Assembly (NCBI GenBank): GCA_037974665.1
Contig: CM075773.1
Coordinates: forward strand, 61,100,763-61,164,762
DNA length: 64,000 nt
Source: Ehretia macrophylla
Lineage: Eukaryota; Streptophyta; Magnoliopsida; Boraginales; Ehretiaceae
Direction: 5' to 3'
The notes under the pieces: model-generated
What the model saw: only the letters and a program-made list of their open reading frames with translations
Databases searched by the model: none
Told to the model about the DNA's origin: nothing
Translations under genes and position numbers: made by a program
In this document: positions 32,870 to 44,495 of the stretch, in pieces
Layout of the letters: each line of letters starts with the position of its first letter
How positions within the stretch are numbered: the first letter of the stretch is position 1

Positions 32870-33500
32870 CACAAATAGTCCCATTATTAATATTTAGTTT
32901 GATTTTAGTACCTATTATTTCAAGTCAGCGCTTGGTTCTCATTACTTACAAATGTATCACTATTAATCTCCATTGTTTACATTTTGTTTCATTTTAGTCT
33001 TTATTATTTCAAAAGTCACGTGGTTAGTTCTTATTGTTTACAAATGTATCACTACTAGTCCCTATATATTATTTACAAATGTGACATATTAGTCCCTGAA
33101 AGTTCCATTAACTAAATCTGATGATAACTAAATCACTTTTTTTTAAAAAAAAATTTGCTCATGCAGTTTATATGTGAAGCCTACAATTTTGATAAATAGG
33201 GTTCGCTTATGTAGTTTTTTAGATGTTCATCCTAAAATAATTTGTCTCAGAATATATTTTTTTAATTTCAACTGTCTTATCAAATAAGAATAGATATTTG
33301 TTCTAAACAAAATTAATCTCGAACATATTTTTTCCAATTAAAATTGCCCTGTCAAATATGTTTCTAATGCTCACCCCCTTAAGAAAATGGATATATACAA
33401 ATTTTTTCTGTTTAAACTAGCAATTTATTTTATTTTCAATTTTTCATTCAAAAATTGGAGTAGAGGACTAGTATGGTTATTTTTGAAAAATATTGAAGAC
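32870..33500. repeat. Decayed repeat with reiterated 'ATTGTTTACAAATGTATCAC' units
   Basis: Several diverged copies of 'TTTACAAATGT.TCAC..TTAGTCC' follow one another from about 32874 to 33095. A complementary 'ACTAATAGTAATACATGTGT' near 33500 closes the structure. It resembles the fold-back and TIR repeats in style, with no gene. Confidence 0.45.
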
Positions 33501-33697
33501 TAATAGTAATACATGTGTAAACACATCCATGTTTGAATTGGATGACTTTGTTTCTGAGTTGATTACACTTGTACGTTGATATTTTACACATGAATGAATT
33601 CGGAATTATTATTTAGTGAGAATTAAAAATACACAATTAATAAAAATACTTTAAAAGTACATATATTTCTAATGAATATACAGTCTAAACTCACTTT

Positions 33698-34041
33698 TTA
33701 ATAACTCAAATCGTAGATCATTGAAAATTGCAAAACCCTTAGAGAGTGAGTGAATCTGTCCTTCGATTTCACAACACAATTGAGCATTCTTTCCTTAATG
33801 GGAATCCACGTAACAAACGGCCATTGACCAAAAGTCTCGACACGACGCTTTCGAACGGTTCGTACAAGGCATTGAAATGAACAGCCTCTGCAAGACTGCG
33901 CATAGAATCTTGCCAATTTGACTTAGCAGGCCCAGCCCTTTGCATGATTAGGGCTTGCCATGGCATTTGGTGACTCGAGTCGCTGCATTCATACCAATAG
34001 AAACCAAAAGAAAGTCTTTGGTCGTTCACGAGGGTGTTCAA
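33698..34041 (-). other. Coding-like, GC-richer segment of unknown origin
   Basis: Two overlapping minus-strand frames stay open. One contains FGFYWYECSDSSHQMPWQAL and then FNALYEPFESVVSRLLVNG. GC content is visibly higher than in the flanks. I recognise no family, and neither frame has a clear start or splice context. It may be a captured gene piece, an organelle-derived insertion or a retroelement fragment. Confidence 0.3.
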
Positions 34042-34145
34042 ATTGAATCGGAAGTCACGTCTACGTTGAGTTATCTAATATACTGGCTGCGATAATACAA
34101 GTTCTGATATATAGTGCAGATAAGCACAAATAAATAAGCTAGGGT

Positions 34146-34258
34146 TTTGGTCTAATGGAATGTAACTTGCTATGTATGCGAGAGGTTGCGAGTTCGAGTA
34201 TCACTAGTTTACGTTGTACGGGACTTTAAACTTTTTCTAAATCAAAAAAAAAAAAAAA
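34146..34258 (+). mobile_element. Short tRNA-derived SINE
   Basis: The segment has A box-like TTTTGGTCTAATGGAATG, B box-like GGTTGCGAGTTCGAGTATC, then a body of about 45 bp and a pure A tail (34243-34259). It matches the family seen at 25704 and 49731. Flanking direct repeats were not clear. Confidence 0.65.
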
Positions 34259-34949
34259 AATCCGAGTCCAACCTATTTCTGGATATTGCACATATTAAAA
34301 GTTTCGTATACCATAATGCCCTTTATCCCTATATATGCATGGATGAACCCTATATTTTGCACTTTCTAAAGACCATAAAAACAATTAGACTACTTTTTAT
34401 TTCAAATTCCTATTTTATAACTTTTGTGGTCGTTAAAGACAATAAATAAATATAATAAACATATTATGGTAATTTAATATACTATTAGGTTCGGGTTACT
34501 AAAAAATTTGGGTTCAAATCTCGCCACCAATCATATAGAACAAAAAATTGAGCATTACAAAACTCAAAACCGAATTCAACTTATATGTGAGGAGGCGTGT
34601 ATAATAAATTTTTCCCAAATAACTTGAGTATTTAAAGGAAGTGATAATTTAATACTGATTAATATCAAGTTTTGTAGGCATCGATCAACATAGTTTTTTC
34701 CATTTTTGGGGGACAACATCGCAAATATTTCATCATGATTGATCATCATAAAATATTCCATAACAAGTCAAATTGAAACTCTCATTATAGGACAGGAGAG
34801 CAATGTACTTTATTCATTAGTTTTATTATTCATTCGGCCATGTAGTGTTTCTAGATGATGATATGCATCACCATCTACCCCACCATTCTTTTAATCATTA
34901 AGCGAATATATACTATTATGTACACCTATATGCTTCCTCTAAGTATCTA

Positions 34950-35286
34950 TATAAATTTAACAGTAAAATTTTAGTTAAAAATATTGTTGATTAATAAAAA
35001 TTGTTGATTGTTTAATTTATGTTGGATAATATTAAGTTAAGTTTTTAGAAATTTTGAGGGTATTGTTGAATTTAAAAAAATACAAATGAGTATATTTGAC
35101 AGAAAAAAAAAATAGCTTCTTACATTATGTAAAAATAGTTTCGTAAAAACTTTTTTTGAAAAACTCTAATTTAGAAGTTTTTACTTTTTAGCTTTTTTTC
35201 TAAAAGCACTTTAAAAAATGGGTCAAACAGGTTACCTTCAACTTTTAAACTCACAAAAAGCATTTTTGAGTGTCTAAAAACCTTAT
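34950..35286 (+). mobile_element. H1-family MITE, left end missing
   Basis: The core and right end match the H1 family (AACAGTAAAATTTTAGTTAA, TTTTAGAAATTTTGAGGGTA, AGCATTTTTGAGTGTCTAAA). It is followed directly by a second H1 copy, so two members sit head to tail. Confidence 0.6.
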
Positions 35287-35651
35287 GATTGGCCTAGTTG
35301 TGAAATTTTAGTTTTTAAAAGTTGTATAGCTTTTAGGATAGAGCTTTAGTTAGAAGTGTTGAATAAAAGTTGTTGACTATTTGACCTATCGTGAGCAATG
35401 TTGAACTTTTAGAAATTTTGAAGGTAATATTAGATTTTAAAAAATAGGTAAGAGTATATTTGAGAAAGAAAAAGAAAAACAGTTTTACAAAAACCTTTTT
35501 TGAAAAACTTTAATTTGAATCTTCTTATTTTTATTTCAACTTTAACTTTTACGTAAAAACACTTTAAAAAATGGGTCAAACATGTTAATTAGTTTAGTTT
35601 CTAAACTCATATGAAATATTTTTGAGTGTTTAAAAGTTTGACCAAACAGAG
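35287..35651 (+). mobile_element. H1-family MITE, near-complete copy
   Basis: It ends GTTTGACCAAACAGAGCC and is flanked by TTA on both sides (35284-35286; 35652-35654). The internal blocks match 11585-11977 in order. The left terminus is eroded. Confidence 0.65.
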
Positions 35652-35654
35652 CCT

Positions 35655-36907
35655 TAATTAGTCATCAAATGTTGCTCCAGTAAGTCTTCAAATATTTAAA
35701 AAACTTTGAGTATTGAGTGATGCTCTTGTTATTCCCAATAAGATGGCTCAGTAGGAAAGGAGAATCAATAACATAGGATGCTCTGTCCCAACTAACAAGA
35801 GTAGGAAGATTCCAGACGACGACTGACAGGGAAGGGTCTGACTAGTCTATACTCCAGTAATTTAAATATGTTGAAAATAATACATATATATAATAAATAT
35901 TTTTATAACAGGTTAAATTTTTAAATGAAGTAATTAAATAATAAAAAGCGATAGTGATTTTTAATAAATCTAAACTAAATGTATGACCTAGAGCATTAGC
36001 CACAGTCTCGGCCTAAAGGATCAAACCAGCCTCCCTTGTGAAAATGCACGTATGCCCATTTCGACATTTCAATCTCCACCATTTACATGAGTGACTACAA
36101 TATTTTAACTCTTTTAAAATACTCTAATTAAAAGAAAAAATCATTGCAATTGAACATTTATTGCAACAGTTAAAATATCGTTGTATAAATTAAAATTATT
36201 TGCAATGTCTTATTTAATTGCAACAGTTAAAACTTTTTTTATCACTTTTTTTAAGAATTTTTTAGGAGATTAGTTTCGTGCTTAACAAAAATAAAAGTTT
36301 CGGGTGTTGAGCTAATCTTCAATCTCCACCATTGAAACCAATAGTTCGAGTTTATTATAGTTTTTTTTCTTTTTTAAAAAAATACTTTTTTATCCCCCAA
36401 CCCCACCTATACCCACCCGCATGCATGAAATTCGAGCCTTAATCTTTCAACCGTTAAAAACATAACTTGTTACTAGACTATTCTTGAATCTTCTCGGGTT
36501 TATTATAGCTGGGCGCCTTCAATTTTCAAAAAAGGGTTGCACATTTACCTTGACTTGTTATCCTATACCCCATTAATTGAAAGGGTTGGTCTATGCACGA
36601 GACCGTTGGTGGACTCCCTTACATATATACATTAAACATGAAAAAAGCCCCAAGAAAGAAAGTCTACGCACAAGTCATCCTTGGTGATGCCCCACTTCCT
36701 TTGACACCTTCTCTTCTTCACATCATCAGATGATGTTTGCACTTAGCCATGCTTTCTTAGCCACCACAATTAAGCAATAGCTATGAAGCTTCTATGGAAG
36801 TGCTAAGAAGGTTACTAAGAAAGATCCATGATGGGACGTTTAAAAGAACATATATATATATATGTATATATATACGTATCTTATAATATGCAGAAAGTTA
36901 TATTAAC
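35655..36907. promoter_or_regulatory. Upstream region of the WRKY gene
   Basis: No gene was recognised. A W-box core TTGACT lies at 36550-36555, a possible site for WRKY auto- or cross-regulation. TA-rich TATA-like DNA lies at 36853-36880, just upstream of the start codon. Short reiterated 'TTGCAACAGTTAAAA' motifs occur near 36162-36235. Confidence 0.4.
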
Positions 36908-39900
36908 ATGGATGGAAATGATCCTCCTAATGCAAACATGTCTGATAATGCGTTGACATCACTAGACTCCTCCCAAGAGGGTGGATATGGCGATGAGGCA
37001 AACTTTGAAGTTTCTGAGTTTTTTGAGTTCGATGATTGGATTGATGAAGATCCAATACCTATGATTGCTGGTTATCCTCAAAATCCAAATTATGCACTCA
37101 ATGAAGCTGTTTACTCTTCCGGAAGTAGCAGCTACCATGAAGGCTCTAGTAGTAAGTTACAACATTTTTACAGCATTTACTATCGAGTATCAATATCTCT
37201 CCGAGTAATACGAGATGTCATCTTATTTTTATCACCTAAATATCACATTTTATGTGTATGACTAGTTGGTATTTTAAAAGAAGATAGAGAATTAAAAAAG
37301 TTTCTTAAGTTAGCATGTCAACTAGGTTTACACGTAGGATATGACATTTGAGTGATAAAAATAGAGCGACATATAACATTACTCTATTTCTCTAGCTCGA
37401 CTGTTGGCCATTTGGTCTAGTGCATGGTACAATTCTTGATTTAGATTTAACTGCACAAGGTTCCGAGATCGATTTTTAAAATGTGCAATATCTTTTGAAA
37501 GTGATATAAATTTGGCTAGGTCTCCCTTTAAATCAAAAAATATTTCTCGAACTCTATTTTGTTTCATACAGAAAAATCATAAACTCTAAAATCACACTAA
37601 TATCCTTGTTGGCTCACTCAACTCAATGTCATGTATTTTACAAATTACTTCTTCAAAAATTGGGTCACATGTAAATGGGATATTAGAATATTTGTTTCTA
37701 TTGAAAAATTATAAATACCAAGACGATCATATAAGATCATGAATTACTATTCCTAGTACAATTGATTTTAGACTGGAATCTTATAGTTCTTAACAGCTAT
37801 AGATCATCTGGCTAATGTTTCACTCTTCTGTATATGATTTGAGTTCTTACTCTATAAAACGAGATTCGACATTTAATACATGAATTCTTACTATACAATT
37901 GAGGAATGGAAACATCACTCAAGTGACATAAAGCATTACTCGTATTTTCAGACAATACATACCTGTAGATGTTGTATAAGGGGTTCATGCATGCATGAAT
38001 ACAAAAAGCCTTGTTTTGCTAAAAATTTCAGTGAATTGTGTTATCAGGAGAGGGTGGGAGCATCAAGGAGATGAAGGAAAAGAAAGAAAGGTTTGCTTTT
38101 AGAACGATGTCACAGGTTGAAATACTAGATGATGGCTTCAAGTGGAGAAAATATGGCAAGAAGATGGTGAAAAACAGCCCAAACCCAAGGTACAATACCA
38201 TCACAAGTGCTTATTCACTAAGGCAATGAAATTCATTTGTAGCATTCTTATAATCAAGCTAACAATTCTAAACTCCAAGGGCTTAACTTAGTAATGTAGC
38301 GGTTGCCGTGTGAGTCGGAGATTTACTCATATCTCAAGTTCAAATAAATCAAAAACCTAATTTTCTTGATGTCAGCTGGTAAACCTAATATCTAACAAAC
38401 ACACAAAAAAACACTGAAGTTCGCCATCATAAAAAAACACACAAAAAAACACTGCAGTGTGGTGATAGTAAAGCTTTTACCAGATGATAACTCTAAAGCT
38501 AGTGATGGCAACAACTCAGTGATAGATGAGCAATAATTATTTGAGACCCTAGGCAACTTGGCTAGTTGAACATAAATTTTCATGAATGGAGTAATTGAAA
38601 TCCTTTTCAATCGCTTTCTTTACCATAATGCTAATAACAAAATAATGGAGATAACTTCAAAAAAAAAAAAAGCAAGACAGGCAAGAAAGTAAGCCGCCTT
38701 ATGATGAAGTTGTAAAGTGAGACGGATCTCAAATTTTATTGTAATGGAACTTAGAGTTTAGTCGACGAACGTTGGTATAGTATTGTTATATATTACTCTA
38801 TTTTTATCGTTTATTAATTTATCACATCTTATGTGGATGCTTAATTGTTGTATTAAAATCACTAATTTTTTATTTCTTTCTTCTTTTAATATGTCAATGA
38901 AGTATCTATGTAGAAGATGATAAATGATAATAAAAATAAGGTGGTACATTACATTTCTCTTAGCCGACCATATATTGTGATTTGTCTTGCATATTTGCAT
39001 AAATCTCACCTACAAAACCACAAAACGGCTACTAGATTTTGTTTGTTTAATTAATATGGTTGTAAGTTCATGAATTTAAATATTTATTACCAAGTTTTGT
39101 TCTTTGTGATGTCTTATCTAAAACCTTTACAGAGAAGAAAATTTTGAACTTGTTTCTTTATAATATTACCAAATATGATTATATTAACATAATAAATTAG
39201 CTATCGTTGTTGTTTAATTTAATTAGATACTTGGGTAATTAATGATGGTGGACCTGTATATTTCCCTTTTCTTTATGCAATAGGGTTAACATCAGACAAC
39301 ATTAAATTTGCCCTATCGTGAAAGTTGTCAGACAACATTAAAAAGCAAAGTGAATAGTAAATGTGGACCAACGTTTTGTCTTTCAGCCTACAAGTTCTAT
39401 AGACTGCAATATACAGAACAAGCGTTTTATGATGCGTATGAAAAGAATTTATGTATTAAATATTAATTTTTTTATAAATAATAAATTTGATATATAAAAA
39501 TGAGTAAAAAAATGACATTTAACATTACTCGATTGCAAAAAAACTCCCATATATAGATTCCATTAATGTACATCCGCTCTTGATAGCATGAAAATAACTT
39601 TCATTTTTAGTTGATTTCGAGTACCAACCCTATTTCGCTAAACTTCACACTCCAAAACCTCGAGAGTATGTTAGTCTTCAGTTAACTATTATCAAATTGT
39701 CAACATATACATGTGCGATTGAAATAAGGGAAAGTCTTACAAACAGTTGTCCTTTGTAAGACTTTACACATGCCATCTAGATAAGTTTAATTATCATGAA
39801 ATATACAAAACTTTACACGTTGAAATGACATTTCAACGGTAATTTGAAGAAAAATCTTTGAAATAATCAGGATCTTCAAATCAAATTACAAATCTTTGAA

Positions 39901-40166
39901 AATGAAGGCAAACTTGGTTTGCCAGAGTTTCACATAGAACACATCATCATGCATGTAAAGTATCATCTAATAGCTAGAAGATAACCAAGTACCACAAATC
40001 TAATTCATATATCTAACCATGTTTTGTATGCTACAGGAATTACTATAGATGTTCAGTTGAAAGCTGCTCAGTGAAGAAGAGAGTTGAAAGAGACAAAGAT
40101 GACCCAAGATATGTAATAACAACCTATGAAGGCATCCATAACCACCCAGCCCCTTCTCAAATCTGA
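36908..40166 (+). CDS. WRKY transcription factor, group IIc, WRKYGKK type (WRKY50/51-like)
   Basis: Exons 36908-37151, 38048-38189 and 40037-40166 join in frame to 171 residues. The N-terminal half is acidic (FEVSEFFEFDDWIDEDP). The DNA-binding domain begins near residue 108: LDDGFKWRKYGKKMVKNSPNPR, with the variant heptapeptide WRKYGKK (114-120) instead of WRKYGQK. The zinc finger is C-x4-C-x23-H-x-H (Cys134, Cys139, His163, His165). The second intron splits the PR|NYY codon, the conserved R-type position of WRKY domains. The product is a nuclear transcription factor. WRKYGKK members related to Arabidopsis WRKY50/51 act in salicylate/jasmonate defence signalling and have altered W-box preference; that role here is inferred. 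The introns are 896 and 1847 bp and carry repeat-like DNA. The gene converges on PMIR1, with about 820 bp between stop codons. Confidence 0.92.
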
Positions 40167-40985
40167 CTTCCACCATGGGAGAATGAGTTCCACAATACTA
40201 TAAACTATCGCGTAATGGCTAGATGTCCCAAGAGTTATCGCACGCTTACTTTGTTCCTCCAGGCCTGGTTCTTTTAGTAGTTCAAATTCACAGATTTTGA
40301 TAGTCTATAACAGAATCCTCTGCTCTATGCATGTATTTTTCAGGCTATAGTAATTAAATCTAGCAGCATGGCGCTTTCAGCATCGCCATTTTTATGCACA
40401 ACTATTCAAAAACAGCAAACGTATGTAACAGATATTGTTAGTAACAACACGCAGCACATAATCACTTCAATTTTCAGACGCAAAGAATCAGATACAAATT
40501 TATAGGTTAAAAAGGTGTAGCATCTTTGAATCATAATTAAGGCATAATGGAGACGCTTAGGACGATAACAATCAACAGAGGAAGTTAAACAAGCAGCATA
40601 AACGATGATGAAATGATCATGTTAAAAGGAAACAATAAAGAAGGCATTTTAAAACCCAAAAAAAAAAAATCTATTTTCCAAATAAACAAGCATAAGCAGA
40701 GGCAAATTAAAGGATTACAGATCAGAATGCAGCCGAATATGTTATCTAAAGCACAGATGTTAACATACAAAACATAAACAGATAATCTTGGAGAATTTTA
40801 GATGTTTATTTTCCTGTTTTAAACAGCGTGCTAGAATAAATTACACCCAAAAAAGAAAAATTGAGTTGGTGCTGTACATTGTGGGTATGCTACCTGATTT
40901 GTCTGAATGTGGTAGTAAAGGAAATTTTGTAACGCCAATAAATACATTCCTAACATATTAGGCAAAACACTGTTTCATCCGTCCC

Positions 40986-43900
40986 TTATCTGATAGATTC
41001 TGCTGGAAACAAAATGTCAGGATTTCGTACATAAAGGTTTTGCACTGCAAAGTCTTTGCATTTAGCAGTTTCACCTTGAAAATCAGAGGAAATGCTCCAC
41101 AAGATATCCCCAAGTTGCGCCATTTTATTTACTGGTGCAGACGATATTACAATTGCCTTTGACTTAGAAACTGGATGCTTTTCATTCCTACCCATGCCAC
41201 TAGAAAGCAACCATCGGATCCCTGATTGTTGCTGCCTTCTGGCAGTCCATGTCTGCTTATCACCAGGCTCAACATTCAATCCTGCAACATGGACTTCATA
41301 GATTTTAAACAAAGGAGTACCCTGTGCCTGAAGCCAACTCTCATTAAGATTCCCCTCTTCCTCATTGGCACTTCTTTTGGACAATGTGCCATCTTCTTCT
41401 TCTTCTTGCATAAGTATATGTATCCGCTCAACTTGGATTAAAGCAAGCATGGAGGCACCCACCATTTCATAGTTGCGGAAGGGATCTCTGAGCTGCAGCC
41501 TTAGTGCTAATGTGAAGCGTTTACCAAGAATTCCACCTTTTCTGCCCAACATCTTAACCTGCTCATCGTCCATGCTAACTTGTACACTGCTTAAATTTAT
41601 GGATTTAGCATGATATACTGCTAAGATTTTCAAAATCAGTTCATTAGTCTCGTCTTCAAGTATAAGATCTCCAGCATCCAACTTCATCCACTCATCCAAT
41701 GATAAGGACAGCTTAATTATTGTGTCAACATCACCAATATCCAAGATATGTGATCTCACCGAGTCTTCAGAACTATTGGATCCGCTCTGCGCTGAGACTA
41801 AGTTCCCAATAGACCGGGGTCTGATACTTGAAGGTGCTTCCTTTTCTGACATGCTGGACTGAATTTTTAGTCCTTCAACTGAGAGAACTTCAATTTTCTC
41901 CATTACCAAGGGAAGAAGATCATCCACAGTCACATAATCTGAATCTATCCCAATATACGCCGAGCTTAAATTAAAATTATCAGAACTCCAGCAAAATGTC
42001 AAATTTTCATCTTTTCCTTGCATGCCATGGGAATCATGCCTGACAGCTGATTCACCTGGCAGCATCAATCTGTTCACAGCAATTGTGCAAGAAAATGACA
42101 TATCGATTAGAATTAGAAACAGATAAATGAAATAACAGAAAATCTCAAAGTGGGTCAATAAAATATTTACAAACCTCTGAAGCACCTCTGAACCACATTC
42201 ACTTTCCCAAAATGCTTGTTGTATCGTTTTCCCCGTTATATCTTCTAAAGGCATCAACTGATTTGCCTGACTAGACATCTTTTCGACTCCCTCAGATGCC
42301 CAACACTCGAACATCTCCATTACATTGGATCCCATTGCTGCAGGCAGCACCACTGAACGAGAAACGTGTATGACCAACCTAGCACCATTCTTTGCATTCC
42401 TGAAAAGCAGTGGATTCATTGACCTCAAGAAGCCACCATCCTTTGTGTGCACAATTGGGCCAAATCCTTCTCCAAGAGGAGGTAGGTCTGATGGAATTTC
42501 AGGAAGATAATGGATGGGACTTCCAAATCCACCAGAACTAATGCGTGGAGAATTATGAAAATCGTTCTCATCCAAACCCCATTTTTCCATTAAAGCTCTA
42601 GTTTCCAAGTTTTCAAGCAGTTTCAGATTTCTTTTACTTCTCAAAGACTGGGTTACCCTTCTTTGCTCGTTCTCAGCTTCTTGGTCAACCCATCGTATGT
42701 CAAAATCATCATAACATGCCAACTTCCCATGGCAAGTGGCAGCAATATCATTGAAGTCCATCTGCTCTTTTTCTGTTGTATTAAAATCAAAAATTGAGTT
42801 GCCCAAAGCAAATGATTCTTCTTCTTCAAACTGCTGCAAAAGACGCTCTCTGGGAGACTCGGGCCCACTATCAGAATCAATGTCTTTGTGAGATTGCTCA
42901 ATGCCTAACATGTTAAGAAAATCATTTGCAACAGATTCTGTAAGATCATCCAAGCTGAGTGATCTAACCATCTTACCTCCTTTGAAACTAGATGTTCTAC
43001 TTACACGACTCTCTTGACGAACAAACTTGTCAATACCGAGTGCCGAACCCAAAACTGCCGATTCAGAGCTCAAGAAGTTACTAAAAACAGATTCGAGTTC
43101 TTCAATAGTTGATATCTCACAGCATATGTCATTTTCTTCACGTTTGCTATCATCTATTACACTTCTTTCATCAGTTTCATCACCATGGACTTTAAGCTTG
43201 GAATGGAAGTAAGTACTGATATCAGAAGCTGCTCCAATATCCTTGAAAACTTCAGCAACATCAATAGTCTCAACTGTAGAATGATCGGAACTTGGATTAG
43301 CTTCTTCTTCTACTTTTAACTCTTCCTTCAAAGACAACTCCATTCCATGCTCATTCAGTGTTGGAATAGTATCATCATATGCATTACTTGCACCAGCCAA
43401 TTTCGGCACATGTACAGACTTTGATGTAAGCGGTTCCAGATGTCCATGAAAAAGATCAAATTCATCTGACTTACCCAACTTTTCTTCCTCAAGTTTCCGA
43501 TACAGGAAAGAAATTGAACGAGCAAGTTCTGATCCTCTTTCTGGTAAAATTTCGTCAATTCTTCTGAAATCCATAGACAGAGATGAAACATGAGACCGAC
43601 TGCTGGAATTTCTTGGAACACTGCCCAGCCGACAAAGCATGGCACCAGTGCTAATCTGAGTCATCCGACCACTATCTTCAAAGTGATCTGATGCAGCAGC
43701 TCCATTCCCTTTCAGATTATCAGGAAGTTTAACAAAACTATATGGATCGATTGACTTGTCATTCAGTAAAGAAAAACAAAAACTAACATTTATCGTGGCA
43801 CCTTTAGCCTTGCCTGTGAGTTTAAAGCTTGTTGTCCACTTTCCTGAAGTCCTCTTCTCCTCCTCTAGTTCGTCTAAAGTAAGTGGAAGCAACCTAGTAA

Positions 43901-44474
43901 GATCAATCCAATGCTTCCCCATATCGAGTGTTGGAGCCCCAATAACAGAAGCATTAAGCAAAAAGAGTTTAGGCTCATACTTAGCCGAACTCTGGGGTCC
44001 ATTTCTATTGCCATACACTGAACACCGATGCATCAAAGTCTCCTCAAACTCAGCCATCCCCTGATAAACCCGAGCAGTACGAGTTCTCAACACCTCATCC
44101 TTCCTTTTCCAATTTACACATAAACTGAGGTCATTGAAATTTGGCGGTAATCCTTCTATTGCATGGACATGGAGGAAAAAACAACAATTGAACCGACGAT
44201 TACGAATATGAGTCAAAGCCTTCAGTGGCTTCCAGTTCCATATGGACGACTTCTTGTTCTTATACGCCAAGTCCTCAAGAATAACATTAGATTTAGATTC
44301 TGAGACGTGGGTGTTAACCTTAGACCTTAATTGATAATCAGATGATGAAAATAAATCCTTTGGAGGGTTGTGTAGGTAAAGAGCTCTACTAATTTCCTCA
44401 ATATCACGCAATAATCGTCCACTACTCAAATCCTCAGTCGTACCATACTCTGCTTCAACTTTAGGTTGCATCAT
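40986..44474 (-). CDS. PMIR1: PLASTID MOVEMENT IMPAIRED1-RELATED protein (NT-C2 domain)
   Basis: Two coding exons, 44474-42175 and 42069-40986, give 1127 residues. Residues about 85-235 form an NT-C2 (EEIG1/EHBP1-type) domain (FFLHVHAIEGLPPNFNDLSL, then TLMHRCSVYG, then FKLTGKAKGATINVSFCFSL). The long acidic middle and the conserved C-terminal half match plant PMI1-related proteins, which are peripheral membrane/cytoskeleton adaptors; PMI1 itself is required for chloroplast and nuclear photorelocation, while PMIR1 roles are less clear. The start is ATG 44474 (MMQPKVEAEYG). The 105-bp intron (42174-42070; GT..AG, pyrimidine-rich) is a multiple of three and contains no stop, so an unspliced reading gives one 1164-residue open frame. 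Length agrees with the family. A further intron lies in the 5' UTR. Confidence 0.92.
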   Translation of the reverse strand: MMQPKVEAEYGTTEDLSSGRLLRDIEEISRALYLHNPPKDLFSSSDYQLRSKVNTHVSESKSNVILEDLAYKNKKSSIWNWKPLKALTHIRNRRFNCCFFLHVHAIEGLPPNFNDLSLCVNWKRKDEVLRTRTARVYQGMAEFEETLMHRCSVYGNRNGPQSSAKYEPKLFLLNASVIGAPTLDMGKHWIDLTRLLPLTLDELEEEKRTSGKWTTSFKLTGKAKGATINVSFCFSLLNDKSIDPYSFVKLPDNLKGNGAAASDHFEDSGRMTQISTGAMLCRLGSVPRNSSSRSHVSSLSMDFRRIDEILPERGSELARSISFLYRKLEEEKLGKSDEFDLFHGHLEPLTSKSVHVPKLAGASNAYDDTIPTLNEHGMELSLKEELKVEEEANPSSDHSTVETIDVAEVFKDIGAASDISTYFHSKLKVHGDETDERSVIDDSKREENDICCEISTIEELESVFSNFLSSESAVLGSALGIDKFVRQESRVSRTSSFKGGKMVRSLSLDDLTESVANDFLNMLGIEQSHKDIDSDSGPESPRERLLQQFEEEESFALGNSIFDFNTTEKEQMDFNDIAATCHGKLACYDDFDIRWVDQEAENEQRRVTQSLRSKRNLKLLENLETRALMEKWGLDENDFHNSPRISSGGFGSPIHYLPEIPSDLPPLGEGFGPIVHTKDGGFLRSMNPLLFRNAKNGARLVIHVSRSVVLPAAMGSNVMEMFECWASEGVEKMSSQANQLMPLEDITGKTIQQAFWESECGSEVLQRFVNILLTHFEIFCYFIYLFLILIDMSFSCTIAVNRLMLPGESAVRHDSHGMQGKDENLTFCWSSDNFNLSSAYIGIDSDYVTVDDLLPLVMEKIEVLSVEGLKIQSSMSEKEAPSSIRPRSIGNLVSAQSGSNSSEDSVRSHILDIGDVDTIIKLSLSLDEWMKLDAGDLILEDETNELILKILAVYHAKSINLSSVQVSMDDEQVKMLGRKGGILGKRFTLALRLQLRDPFRNYEMVGASMLALIQVERIHILMQEEEEDGTLSKRSANEEEGNLNESWLQAQGTPLFKIYEVHVAGLNVEPGDKQTWTARRQQQSGIRWLLSSGMGRNEKHPVSKSKAIVISSAPVNKMAQLGDILWSISSDFQGETAKCKDFAVQNLYVRNPDILFPAESIR

Positions 44475-44495
44475 CTTCACATCCTATACAGAACT

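Noticed and set aside
34146..34258. tRNA gene candidate from A and B boxes
   Set aside because: There is no cloverleaf with paired acceptor arms, and the segment has a poly(A) tail and SINE relatives.
42070..42174. Treating PMIR1 as a single uninterrupted exon
   Set aside because: The segment has GT..AG borders, is AT/pyrimidine-rich and encodes a hydrophobic stretch out of character with the protein; it is an intron that happens to be in frame.
44475..44480. GTG start at 44480 for PMIR1
   Set aside because: Nuclear genes start at ATG; the first ATG in frame is 44474 (MMQPK).
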